64,000 nt of DNA from Chromatiaceae bacterium (GTDB lineage: Bacteria > Pseudomonadota > Gammaproteobacteria > Chromatiales > Chromatiaceae), in assembly GCA_024235215.1 (NCBI GenBank), contig JACKMU010000001.1, positions 496,001-560,000 on the forward strand, written 5' to 3'. Position 1 is the first letter of the stretch. Every line of letters begins with the position of its first letter. Of this stretch, positions 1-8,602 are shown in pieces. The notes below the pieces were generated by a model that saw nothing but the letters and a program-made list of their open reading frames with translations, was not told where the DNA came from and did no database searches. The translations under genes were made by a program, and so were the position numbers.

Positions 1-2266
1 GAATGCTTCACCCACCTCCATCCGGTTCATGTACAAGGAGCTGCTGCCCAACCCTTGGATCACCATGGTGATGGTGCCCTTCTCCTTATCCCAGTCAGCC
101 AGGGTCATCGGCACGAACTCACCCTTCTCCCAGGCCAGCACCCGGACGAACTGGCCCGCTTTTGCGCTTTTTGCGATCAGCGGGGCGTAGACCACGAACT
201 CGACGATATCCTTGGCCAGAACGCGCTTCGCCAGAATCGTCTGCGGTGCCTGCCCCAGCCTGGTGTAACGCTCCGCGTTCGCCACCAGCGATCTGATTTC
301 GTCGGACGAAAACGGCACCTCGCCCATGATCTCACGCGCCGCCTCCTTGCCATCTCCAGCCGCTTTGATTGCGGTGGAGCCACCCCGCGCGGCATCGCCG
401 CCGGTGTAGACATCCTCGATCGATGTCTCCTGGGTGCCGGCCCTGATCTCGATGGTACCCCACTTGGAGGTTTTCAGGTTCGGTTCGGAGTCCTTGATGA
501 TCGGGTTGGATGCATTCCCCAGCGCCATGATCACCAGATCCACCGGCATGAGCTCGGTTTTCCCGGTCACCACCGGTCGCCGCCGCCCCGACTGGTCCGG
601 CTCGCCCAACTCCATTACATCCAGCACCGCGCTGGTGACGAAATGGGTTTTCTCGTCGCCGTTGAACTCACGTGGTGCGCGCAGTACCTTCAGCTCGATT
701 CCCTCTTCGGTGGCATGGTGCAACTCCTCCACCCGCACCGGCATCTCGTCCTGGGTGCGGCGGTAGACAATGGTCACCTTGCCGCCTAATCTGCGCGCGG
801 TACGTGCCGCATCCATTGCGGTGTTGCCACCACCGATCACCATCACCTGCTTGTCCCGGGTCACCGGCAGCGGTGTTTCGTAATCCTCTTTGTGCGCCTG
901 CATCAGATTGACGCGGGTGAGATACTCGTTGGCCGAGAGGATACCGAGCAGGTGCTCGCCAGGTACGTTCATGAAACGTGGCAGGCCGGCACCAGTGCCG
1001 ACGAAGATCTTCCAGAAGCCAGCGCGCTTGATCTGTGCCAGGGTAGCGGTCTTGCCAACCAGAAAATTGGTGACGAACTGGCCACCCATCAACTTGATCT
1101 TCTGCACCACATCGTCGATCAGCGTATTGGGCAGGCGGAATTCGGGTATGCCGTAGCGCAATACCCCGCCGAGGGTGTGAAACGCCTCGAACACGGTGAC
1201 CGGAAAACCCGCCTTGGTGAGCAGGTAGGCATTGATCAGCCCGGCGGGTCCGGAACCAACCACCGCAATCGGTGGTTTGTCGGCAACCGCCCAGGGGTTG
1301 GGCGCCGGTCTGCCCTGTTCAAACAACGCATAAGGGTTCAACAGCTTTTCACTCTCCGGTAGATACCACTCGAGCTGGCCGATCTCTATCGGCCGCTCGT
1401 TGTGAGTACACACCCCCTGGCACTGGATCTCCTGCGGACAGACGCGCCCGGTGACGTTGGGCAGCGGGTTGGACTCTTTGATCAGCTCGAAAGCCTGCCG
1501 GAACTTCCCCTCTCCCATCAGATGCAGCAACTCCGGGATATGGATCTTTACCGGGCAGCCACCCTTGTTCTCACCCCCATCCATGCGCGGCAGACCGATT
1601 TCGCACGGGCGGTCGTCACACTGCTTGTCACGCAGCACCTCGAGCCAGACGAACATCTCCACTTCGCGAAAACTGTAACCCAGACCCATGTACCCGAGAT
1701 AACCCTGGTTGACCAGGTCGAAATCGCGGGAACGCTCCTCCGCAGGACGGATGTAGGGTGGGATATTGTTGGCGCCCGGCCATCCCTCGGCCAGACCTTT
1801 GAACATGGGATAACGCTGTCTGAGGTGGTGGTCGATGGCTCGGATGAATTTGCGCTTGAACTTGAGCGGAATATTCCAGATGAAACGCTGCAGCAGCGTG
1901 CTCATATCATCCCCTCTGAGGAGGAGTTCCCAGAAGGTTCCGATAAACTTGGCGCCCAGCTCCTCCTGTTGGAACTCCCAGGTGATGGCACTGACCCCTT
2001 CATCGATGAACAGCTGTTGAAAAGACGCCGGACTGCTGACCAGGCGTCGCTGTAACAGTGCGATCTGCTTCTGAAACAGCGCTACCGCGTCGCTATGCTC
2101 CAGCCGCTCGATCTCGTGGTTGATGTCCTCGATGTGGTGCCTCGATGAGGCCACCTCCTGATTGGCCTGGTAGTAGCGGTTCAGATCCTCCTTGTCATAC
2201 GGGCAAGATGCGGCGGCGCTTTGCAGCGGTTCCCGACCGGCATTAGGCTTCGACTCTTCTAACATG
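1..2266 (-). CDS. GltD-like NAD(P)H oxidoreductase fused to a ferredoxin-NADP reductase domain (Nfn-type), C-terminus cut by window
   Basis: About 755 codons are visible and the frame runs off the left edge. The start is the ATG at 2266, preceded by GAGGA seven bases upstream and 40 bp after the PFOR stop. Residues 1-200 are an unassigned, partly helical N-terminal region. Near residue 235 begins the cysteine-rich Fe-S module of the GltD/dihydropyrimidine dehydrogenase family (GGCPVKIHIPELL, then RVCPQEIQCQGVC). Next come an FAD motif (VVGSGPAGL, about 333), an NADP motif (VIGGGNTAMDAARTARR, about 473) and the closing FAD motif (YTGGDAARGGSTAIKAAGDG, about 620). From about residue 660 (ILAKRVLAKDIVEFVV, GQFVRVL) it looks like the SudB/NfnA ferredoxin-NADP reductase fold. 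Inference: it moves electrons between NADP(H) and ferredoxin, the latter supplied by the adjacent PFOR. It could instead be annotated as a glutamate synthase beta subunit, but no large subunit is seen. Confidence 0.85.
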
Positions 2267-2306
2267 GGGCCATCCTCAGCTTCTCTGCTTCGTTCGTACG
2301 TTCCGA

Positions 2307-5300
2307 TTACGCCGGTCGATTGAACTCGATGATCTCTGCATCGCAGTCATCGGCAATACGCGCCGCTTTGGCGATAATTTCCGGGGTGAGCTGGACCTTT
2401 TCCAGCGCGCCGGGAATGACACGACTCACCTCCCGCGCCGTGCCGTCGACAAGGATCGTGGTCTTTTCGAACAGTTCGCTCAGATCCTGATAACAGGTTT
2501 TGCAGTTGGTGCATTTCGCCATCTGCTCCTCGGCGATACTGACCAGCGGAAGTTGCTGCGTGGTTGTGGAGGCGGCCGCCCTCGGCTGTTCAGCGCCGTG
2601 CGTCGAACGTGGCAGCGGCAGCGGCGTCTCTTTGATGCCGGCACCGCGCTCCAGCGGCGCACCGGATGCGCTGGCCAGCTCCGACATCCCCCTGGCAATC
2701 GCATCGATCGAGCTCTCCCGCTCCTTGTTGGCACGCTGGTACTTCTCCTGCCAGCTGCCGATCTCCTGCAGGTGCTCCTTGTTCATCCGGTCGATGTGCA
2801 GACCGCTCAGATACTCCAGCATGCGCCAGTTGCGCCTGCGCTCCTCAGTCAGGTCCACGATCGCCGGGGAAACCGCGAGCTGTACCAGGCGCTTCTCCGC
2901 ATTGGTAGACCAGACAAACGGGGTGATACCGTAACGCTGCTCTCTGCTCAGCTCGATATATTCATCGATCGGCATGCTCTTCACGGCACCATTGAGCGGG
3001 CGATAATGCTTCTTGAAACGTCCCTCATGCAATCCGAAGTCGGCGGGAGTGAACGGAACCTCCTTCAGCTTGACGCCGCCGCCCTCATCCAGGTACTCGA
3101 TGGTGAAGCTGGTCCAATCCCTGCCGATATCCGGATTCCCCTCCAGTGAGAAGCGCTCCGCCAGCGTGGCGCCTTTACGCGGGTCGTGCACGAACAGCGG
3201 GTACATGCGACTCTCCACCGCCAGCCGCGCTCTGCGGTGACCGGCATCATCGGCTATGCCGTGTTCGGACATGCAGCTGGTATAGGTATCGAACAGTGCG
3301 GGTGAGGCATTGTAGTTGAGGAACTCCATCAGGTTCTTCATGAAGTGCCCCTGAAACGCCGAGGCAGTCTGCACCACCAGCACGTTCGGGTGAAATGCGG
3401 CGATCAGCCCCAACTCTTTGCGATCCTCTTGTTTGCCGATATGGGCCACGCCAAAGCGGGTCAGATCAGAATCCTGCGCAGTGAAGCTGGAGGTGGAAGC
3501 CTGTCCGCCGGTGTTGGAGTAGACTCCGGTGTTGAGCACCACCACTTTTATCGGCGTGTTGGTGATCAGCAGGCGTGACAACGCACCAAAACCAATGTCA
3601 TAGGTGGCACCATCTCCACCCATGCTGATGATCGCAGGCATCAGCGCCAACTCCTCTGCGGAGAACTGGCTCCAATGGAAATACTTGAAAAAGTCGTCAT
3701 GTACCTCTGGATCGTACTGATCCTCGAGGTCCAGTCTGGCGATGCGGATCGCGCGGAATTGCTCGACCGCATCCGCACTCATCCCCTCGAAAAATCCCTT
3801 CGCCAGCGGTGCCGCATCCTGGAACAGGCTGTTGACCCAGGGATCGGTATAGGGATTGAAGGGGAAGGTCGAAGCGTAGACGCTGCTGCACCCGGTTGCA
3901 TTGGCGATTGCTGCGCTGGATGGACCACGGCCACTGGGCCCGCTTTCCAGATAGTAGAGCCGTCTGTCGATGATCTCGATCGCATCCCTGATGCGTTGGG
4001 CCCGCAATGGATCGTGGGCGTCATGCTCGATCGTCTCCAGTTTCGCACCCAGGCGTTCAAGCAGATTTTCCAGTTCGTGCATGTGTGTCCGGTTGCGCTC
4101 ATGATGGATGGCACGATTGGTCGCGGTCAGCAACCGGATAGCGGTGACCTCGCCGCAGCCACGACAGCCGCCGTGTCCACCGGTCATGCTGTAGTAGTTC
4201 TCATGATCCAGGATCAGCCGCTTGGTGTCACCGCCCGGTTGGGTCGCCTGGCTGAAAAAACGCGGTGCTGTATTGGGCAGATCACTCAGAAAGGTGAAAG
4301 TCTGCTGCAGCTGCGCCAGCACCTCACTGTTCTGTTTCTGCTCCACCAGCGCGCCGGGACCGCAGACATCGACACACTCCAGGCAGCCACTGCATTTCCA
4401 GGGGTCGATGGTCGCTGAGTAGAGGCCACCGTTTCCCGGTTTGGCCTTCTCCATCGCATCGAAGAAAGGTCTGGTCCTGGCCACCGAAAAGCCGGAGAGA
4501 TGTTCGACCATCCCATGAAAAGCGCGTTCCAGCATGGGATTGTCTATCTCCAGATCGACCAGCGCCTCGGCCGCGATCTGGTGAAAAGGCCGCGCCTCCT
4601 TCCCCGGCAATTTCCGGTAGCGGTCCCGAATCGACTTGGTGAGCGGAAACACCTGTGCCGACATCTGCGACTTCATCTGCTCGGTGGCGTTCACCTGTTT
4701 GATCGCACCCAGCAACAGGTCATGAATCTCATGTACCGTGTTGGGTATCGCCGCATCCGGGCAGACCATGGCACACTCCATGCAACCAGTGCAAAGGTCG
4801 GCGTTATACTTGGGCACTGAGAGACGGAACAGCCCCTTGTCTTTCCAGGCCGCACTGCCCAACGGCATAAAGAGACCTGCTCCAGGGTAAACCGGTGCTT
4901 CCGCAATGGTCCCGTCCTTGAAGCGGTCCAGCACGACTTCCTTGAAATACTCCTGATCGAAGATACCGCTGCACTGCGCGTCGCTGGAAATTTTCTGCAT
5001 CGATGCAGAGACCTCGACGCCGGCGCGAGCGGAAAGTGCGGGCAGGCTTTCGGCTTCGATAAAAGCCGGGTCACTGTAATCGACCTTCAGCGTCGACTCC
5101 AATCCGTCCCGAATCACCGCCATGTTGCTGGCGACCACCTCAACACCCTTGGCGCCGAACTTCTTGGCGATCTGCTGCTGAATCTTGGCCAGCACTGCCT
5201 CCTCCGAAGTGCCCGCCACCACCTTGTCCACATGCCCGCAAACCGCGCCGATGAAAGCGATGCCCATCATCCTGATTTCCAGATCCGCAGTCGGTGCATA

Positions 5301-7382
5301 CTTGCGCGCCACACCGAAGCCGTCGATCACGTAGAAATGGATCTGCTTTTCGCGAATTGTCTGGCGTGCATGCGCTGGCAGTTCGCGCCACACCTCGAGG
5401 GGGGTATGGTGCGACTGCATGATGAAGGTGCCTGCGCGGGCGAGTCCACGCAGCGGATTGGTGTGACTGAACACTTTATGGTCCGGGGATATCGCAATCT
5501 CGACCTCCTCCAGTTCCGCGTTGGTGATCTTGATCGGTTCCGGACTCAACGTGATAAAGAAGTTGGTCGGCGCGCCGCTCTTCTCCGAGCCGTACTTGGG
5601 CGCCGATTTGGAGTGCATCTCCAGCACCCCGGCGAGAATATCGGTGAGCAGCTTGCCGGTGGCGATGGTGCCGTAGCCACCCACCGAATGAAATCGAATC
5701 CGGAAAGCGCCGGGCGGGAGCAGATGCGGATTCGGTTCTGTCTCCAGCGCCATGAACTCTGTCTCTGGATAGGCCGCCCTGAGCCGCTGCTGAATCGCGG
5801 CAGTCACCGGTGTTGGGTTGCTGGTAAAGAACTGCGCGCCGAGATAGAAGAGCGGGATATTGGTTGCACTCTCCATGTTTTTGAACGCCGCTATCAGGTG
5901 ACGCGACTGCAGGTCGTGCGCACCCAGACCGAACACACCGGTACTGATTTTCGGCAGCTGATCGATCGCCGGAATTCCCAGATGGCGGATCAACCCATTG
6001 TTCTCCAACCCTTTGAACAACGCCTGGGTCACCAGACTGGTCAGCGTAGTCACATCACAGCGCTCCAGCACCGTTACTGCCTGCTTCCCTTTCAGTAACG
6101 CGACCAGCTCCGCCTCGGGAAAAGGCTGCAGCAATTTGATCGAAACCAGCCCGACCCTTTTTCCCTGCCGACGCAGATAGCTGACCACCGCCTCCACATC
6201 GTCGGTGACCGAGCCCAATGCTACGATCACATGTTCTGCGTCCTCCGCCATGTAGCCCATCACCGGCGCATAGCGACGCCCTGTCAACTCACCATACTCG
6301 CGCATCGCCTGTCTGACGATACGCGGCACTTCACTGGCGAAATGGGTGTGATGGTCCACTGAGCCGGCCTGGAAGTCGGGCTGATTCTGCACACCGCCGG
6401 TCAGCCCCGGGTTGTTGACATCGACCAGTGCCGGAACCAGTTGACGCGTCCCCTTCTCGAAGGCGTTGCGCCACTGCCGCCGCCACTGCGCGCGCAGCTC
6501 CTCCGGCAGCCAATGCAATGTCTCGTGAATTCGTTCCCCAAAGTTATCCTGTTCAACCTGTGCAGCCCGGTCGTCCAGATAGTGGCGTAACTGGTCCAGT
6601 TCACCGGGGGCGATATCCTGCTGGTGCCGCAGCAAAAACTGCTGCAGTTGATAGACGCGGCCTTTGGCCCCGAACAGCAGCTCTTGCGCCACGGTAGGCG
6701 CTTTTATTCGGCTCTCCGGATCACCCAGGAACTCCTTCAGCAATTCCGGCTCCGGCAACAGTGCTTCACTTTGCATGTGACTGGTGGCGAAACCATCCAT
6801 TGCGTTCGCCACCGGAATCAGTGAGAGTGCGCTGACCCGATAGCTGATCGCCGCCAGGTCGGCGGCCTCCTGAGGATTACTGCCGAACAAAACCGTATAA
6901 CCCGACGGCAGCAGCGCGTAGACATCGTCATGCCCCGCCATCACATTGAGTGAGTGCCTGGAGACTACCCGGGCCGCGACCTGCAGCACGAAGCCACCCA
7001 CCTTTTTGCCCACGGTGACATAGTGAGACTCCAGTCCGTAGAGAACCCCTTGGCTGGAGGAGGCATTGGAGATATATTTTCCACCGGTTAGCGCTGCACC
7101 CAGCGCGCCGCTTTGGGCCGAGTGCTCGCCCTCCGGTTCGAAGAAAAAGGGGTGCTTGCCCCAGACGTTGCAGCCGCCCTCTGCGCGGAATGATTCGAAG
7201 ATCTCCGATATTTCGGTGGATGGGGTGATCGGATAGCCAATGACGCCGCCACAAACCTGTCCCATCACGTGAGCAATCGCACCGTTGCCATGAATCACCG
7301 CAGGCATGCCAGGATACTTGATCCGTTTGACAGCAGCCTGCTGCGCTGCATTAGTGGTACGATCCTCAATTTCATTTAGCAT
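2307..7382 (-). CDS. nifJ: Pyruvate:ferredoxin (flavodoxin) oxidoreductase, extended form
   Basis: The protein has 1,691 residues, against roughly 1,170-1,200 for ordinary NifJ. Domains in order: alpha/POR N-terminal region with YPITPSTEISE (about 35-55); transketolase-like domain II; gamma domain from about 565 (FHSVGGYGTIATGKLL); two 4Fe-4S motifs, CTGCMECAMVCPDAAIP (about 863) and CSGCLECVDVCGPGAL (about 996); beta/TPP domain with GGCRGCGE (about 1070) and GDGATYDIGF followed by NTGVYSNTGGQAS (about 1254). A C-terminal extension carries CTNCKTCYQDL (about 1622). The start at 7382 is chosen over an in-frame ATG at 7442 because GGGAG stands seven bases before it. It catalyses reversible oxidative decarboxylation of pyruvate to acetyl-CoA and CO2 with reduced ferredoxin. 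It forms an operon with the downstream NADP-linked reductase, so acetyl-CoA carboxylation or NADPH-coupled pyruvate oxidation are both possible. The extra length is spread through the protein and is not one inserted domain. Confidence 0.93.
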   Translation of the reverse strand: MLNEIEDRTTNAAQQAAVKRIKYPGMPAVIHGNGAIAHVMGQVCGGVIGYPITPSTEISEIFESFRAEGGCNVWGKHPFFFEPEGEHSAQSGALGAALTGGKYISNASSSQGVLYGLESHYVTVGKKVGGFVLQVAARVVSRHSLNVMAGHDDVYALLPSGYTVLFGSNPQEAADLAAISYRVSALSLIPVANAMDGFATSHMQSEALLPEPELLKEFLGDPESRIKAPTVAQELLFGAKGRVYQLQQFLLRHQQDIAPGELDQLRHYLDDRAAQVEQDNFGERIHETLHWLPEELRAQWRRQWRNAFEKGTRQLVPALVDVNNPGLTGGVQNQPDFQAGSVDHHTHFASEVPRIVRQAMREYGELTGRRYAPVMGYMAEDAEHVIVALGSVTDDVEAVVSYLRRQGKRVGLVSIKLLQPFPEAELVALLKGKQAVTVLERCDVTTLTSLVTQALFKGLENNGLIRHLGIPAIDQLPKISTGVFGLGAHDLQSRHLIAAFKNMESATNIPLFYLGAQFFTSNPTPVTAAIQQRLRAAYPETEFMALETEPNPHLLPPGAFRIRFHSVGGYGTIATGKLLTDILAGVLEMHSKSAPKYGSEKSGAPTNFFITLSPEPIKITNAELEEVEIAISPDHKVFSHTNPLRGLARAGTFIMQSHHTPLEVWRELPAHARQTIREKQIHFYVIDGFGVARKYAPTADLEIRMMGIAFIGAVCGHVDKVVAGTSEEAVLAKIQQQIAKKFGAKGVEVVASNMAVIRDGLESTLKVDYSDPAFIEAESLPALSARAGVEVSASMQKISSDAQCSGIFDQEYFKEVVLDRFKDGTIAEAPVYPGAGLFMPLGSAAWKDKGLFRLSVPKYNADLCTGCMECAMVCPDAAIPNTVHEIHDLLLGAIKQVNATEQMKSQMSAQVFPLTKSIRDRYRKLPGKEARPFHQIAAEALVDLEIDNPMLERAFHGMVEHLSGFSVARTRPFFDAMEKAKPGNGGLYSATIDPWKCSGCLECVDVCGPGALVEQKQNSEVLAQLQQTFTFLSDLPNTAPRFFSQATQPGGDTKRLILDHENYYSMTGGHGGCRGCGEVTAIRLLTATNRAIHHERNRTHMHELENLLERLGAKLETIEHDAHDPLRAQRIRDAIEIIDRRLYYLESGPSGRGPSSAAIANATGCSSVYASTFPFNPYTDPWVNSLFQDAAPLAKGFFEGMSADAVEQFRAIRIARLDLEDQYDPEVHDDFFKYFHWSQFSAEELALMPAIISMGGDGATYDIGFGALSRLLITNTPIKVVVLNTGVYSNTGGQASTSSFTAQDSDLTRFGVAHIGKQEDRKELGLIAAFHPNVLVVQTASAFQGHFMKNLMEFLNYNASPALFDTYTSCMSEHGIADDAGHRRARLAVESRMYPLFVHDPRKGATLAERFSLEGNPDIGRDWTSFTIEYLDEGGGVKLKEVPFTPADFGLHEGRFKKHYRPLNGAVKSMPIDEYIELSREQRYGITPFVWSTNAEKRLVQLAVSPAIVDLTEERRRNWRMLEYLSGLHIDRMNKEHLQEIGSWQEKYQRANKERESSIDAIARGMSELASASGAPLERGAGIKETPLPLPRSTHGAEQPRAAASTTTQQLPLVSIAEEQMAKCTNCKTCYQDLSELFEKTTILVDGTAREVSRVIPGALEKVQLTPEIIAKAARIADDCDAEIIEFNRPA

Positions 7383-7812
7383 CAAAGGGCTCCCTAGGTG
7401 ACTGATCGGCGCAATACCGCGATCCCGAGATCTCCTCGCCAATGGTTACGCGAATATCAGACGACAATCTGGCGGATCTGAAAAAAGTTTAGTTGCTATC
7501 CTTGGGTGATCGTATGGAAGAATTGTGACAGTTTGATTTAGGTCCATTTCCGGGACCGGCATCTGCCGGTTGTCTGATTAAAATCAATTTTTCTATTATT
7601 AATTAATTTAATAATCATAATTTACACGTCCGGATCATTCACTTCTGTGGCTATCCGATGTATGAAGATTGACGCTCGACAGCAGCGTCAATGCGCCTCC
7701 TGTGGGGCAACTCGCGCTGGACATGCCCAAGCTAGTATGTTCTCCTTTCCCGATTATAAAAAAAGCTGCAGTCAATCCCTGACTGCCAAACCAATAGGAT
7801 GGAAGCAACACG
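7383..7812. promoter_or_regulatory. Divergent intergenic region between nifJ and the pentapeptide gene
   Basis: This 430-bp stretch separates two divergent genes. It contains a very AT-rich core at about 7580-7625 (runs such as ATTATTAATTAATTTAATAATC), suitable for promoters in both directions, and the inverted repeat listed next. I see no convincing gene in it. No -35/-10 pair was assigned with confidence. Confidence 0.5.
7668..7692. repeat. Perfect inverted repeat, 9-bp arms
   Basis: ATTGACGCT (7668-7676) and AGCGTCAAT (7684-7692) are exact reverse complements separated by CGACAGC. No T-run follows on either strand, so a factor-independent terminator is unlikely. The position in the divergent region suggests an operator for a dimeric regulator; which regulator is unknown. 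Confidence 0.5.
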
Positions 7813-8190
7813 ATGGCAAACAAAGAAGCCCTGGCGTTATTGCGTAAAGAGCGGGTGGACGACTTCAATAAATGGGCCAAGCTGCGAAAGAGAGATAACA
7901 GTAAAGGGATCAATCTCAAAGAGCAGGATCTGAGCGGTCTGCACTTACGTTATGCAGACTTGCGCGATGTGCGCCTGGATGGTGCCGATCTGCGCGGTGC
8001 TGACCTGGAGGGTGCGGATCTGCGCAACGCTCAGTTGTGCGGTGCGGATCTGCGCAAAGCAAACCTGAGCCTGGCCAATCTGGAGAGTGCCAATCTGAAG
8101 GGAGCCAATTGTAAGAATACCCTGTTTGCGGGGGCCAACCTTCAGTCCACCAATCTGAAAAAAGCCAAAGGCCTGTCCAAACCGAGTTAA
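7813..8190 (+). CDS. Pentapeptide-repeat protein
   Basis: 125 residues. A charged N-terminal helix (about 1-35, DDFNKWAKLRKRDNSKG) precedes about 16 tandem A(D/N)LXX units from residue 38 to 120 (for example GADLRGADLEGADLRNAQL). These are expected to build a right-handed quadrilateral beta-helix. No signal peptide or membrane segment, so probably cytoplasmic. Pentapeptide proteins include DNA mimics that protect gyrase, but nothing here identifies a target. It stands alone, downstream of an AT-rich promoter region and divergent from nifJ; its stop codon overlaps the stop of a possible small convergent gene. Confidence 0.85.
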   Translation: MANKEALALLRKERVDDFNKWAKLRKRDNSKGINLKEQDLSGLHLRYADLRDVRLDGADLRGADLEGADLRNAQLCGADLRKANLSLANLESANLKGANCKNTLFAGANLQSTNLKKAKGLSKPS

Positions 8191-8330
8191 GCACCCTTCT
8201 GCTCCTGGTATTTCTGCTGCCAACCGGCGACGAACAGCCGCTTCTTGTCGCCGGTTACAGTCCAGTGACATTCACCACCGCGACCGTAATGAGCAGCCCA
8301 CAATGTGTAAATTCGCCTCCCTCTGCTCAT
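8187..8330 (-). CDS. Possible small protein of 47 residues, unknown function
   Basis: ATG at 8330, stop at 8187 sharing the TTAA with the stop of the convergent pentapeptide gene, a common arrangement for tail-to-tail genes. The product (starts MSRGRRIYTLWAAHYGRGG, later TGDKKRLFVAGWQQKYQEQ) has a plausible amino-acid mix with many aromatic and basic residues. There is no clear ribosome binding site, and part of it coincides with the inverted repeat at 8222-8256. I do not recognise the family; it may not be a gene. Confidence 0.3.
   Translation of the reverse strand: MSRGRRIYTLWAAHYGRGGECHWTVTGDKKRLFVAGWQQKYQEQKGA
8222..8256. repeat. Perfect inverted repeat, 10-bp arms, possible terminator stem
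   Basis: AACCGGCGAC (8222-8231) pairs with GTCGCCGGTT (8247-8256) across a 15-base loop. It lies 32 bp after the pentapeptide stop. No run of T follows, so if it ends transcription it does so without a classical U-tract. Confidence 0.45.
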
Positions 8331-8602
8331 GTTGGCGAGCCCGGACAGAAGGCCGGCAGCAGGCGGGAACACCCTGCCAACTCCTATACATTAAAAAGAC
8401 TCCGGTTTCCCAAATCACCTCCTCCGGTTTGTGTACCCGATAACCTGCGCTGCTCCAAGGGGTTAAGCCGGTACCAACGGGTCGCTGTGAAACCTGATCG
8501 GTGCTATTTTTCAGCTAACTAAACCCAACCATAGGTAGCAGCAGTGTTGATCCACAAGCCGCCAATCGCGGAACCGCCAGTCATTGCACCAAAGGCTGCA
8601 GT
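8331..8602. other. Intergenic region before the CHASE kinase gene
   Basis: About 270 bp without a supported gene. It should hold the promoter of the kinase/receiver unit, but I could not assign -35/-10 boxes with confidence. Confidence 0.4.

Noticed and set aside
5232..6098. 288-codon open frame on the plus strand
   Set aside because: It is antisense to nifJ and reflects the GC-rich codon pattern of that gene; no family features.
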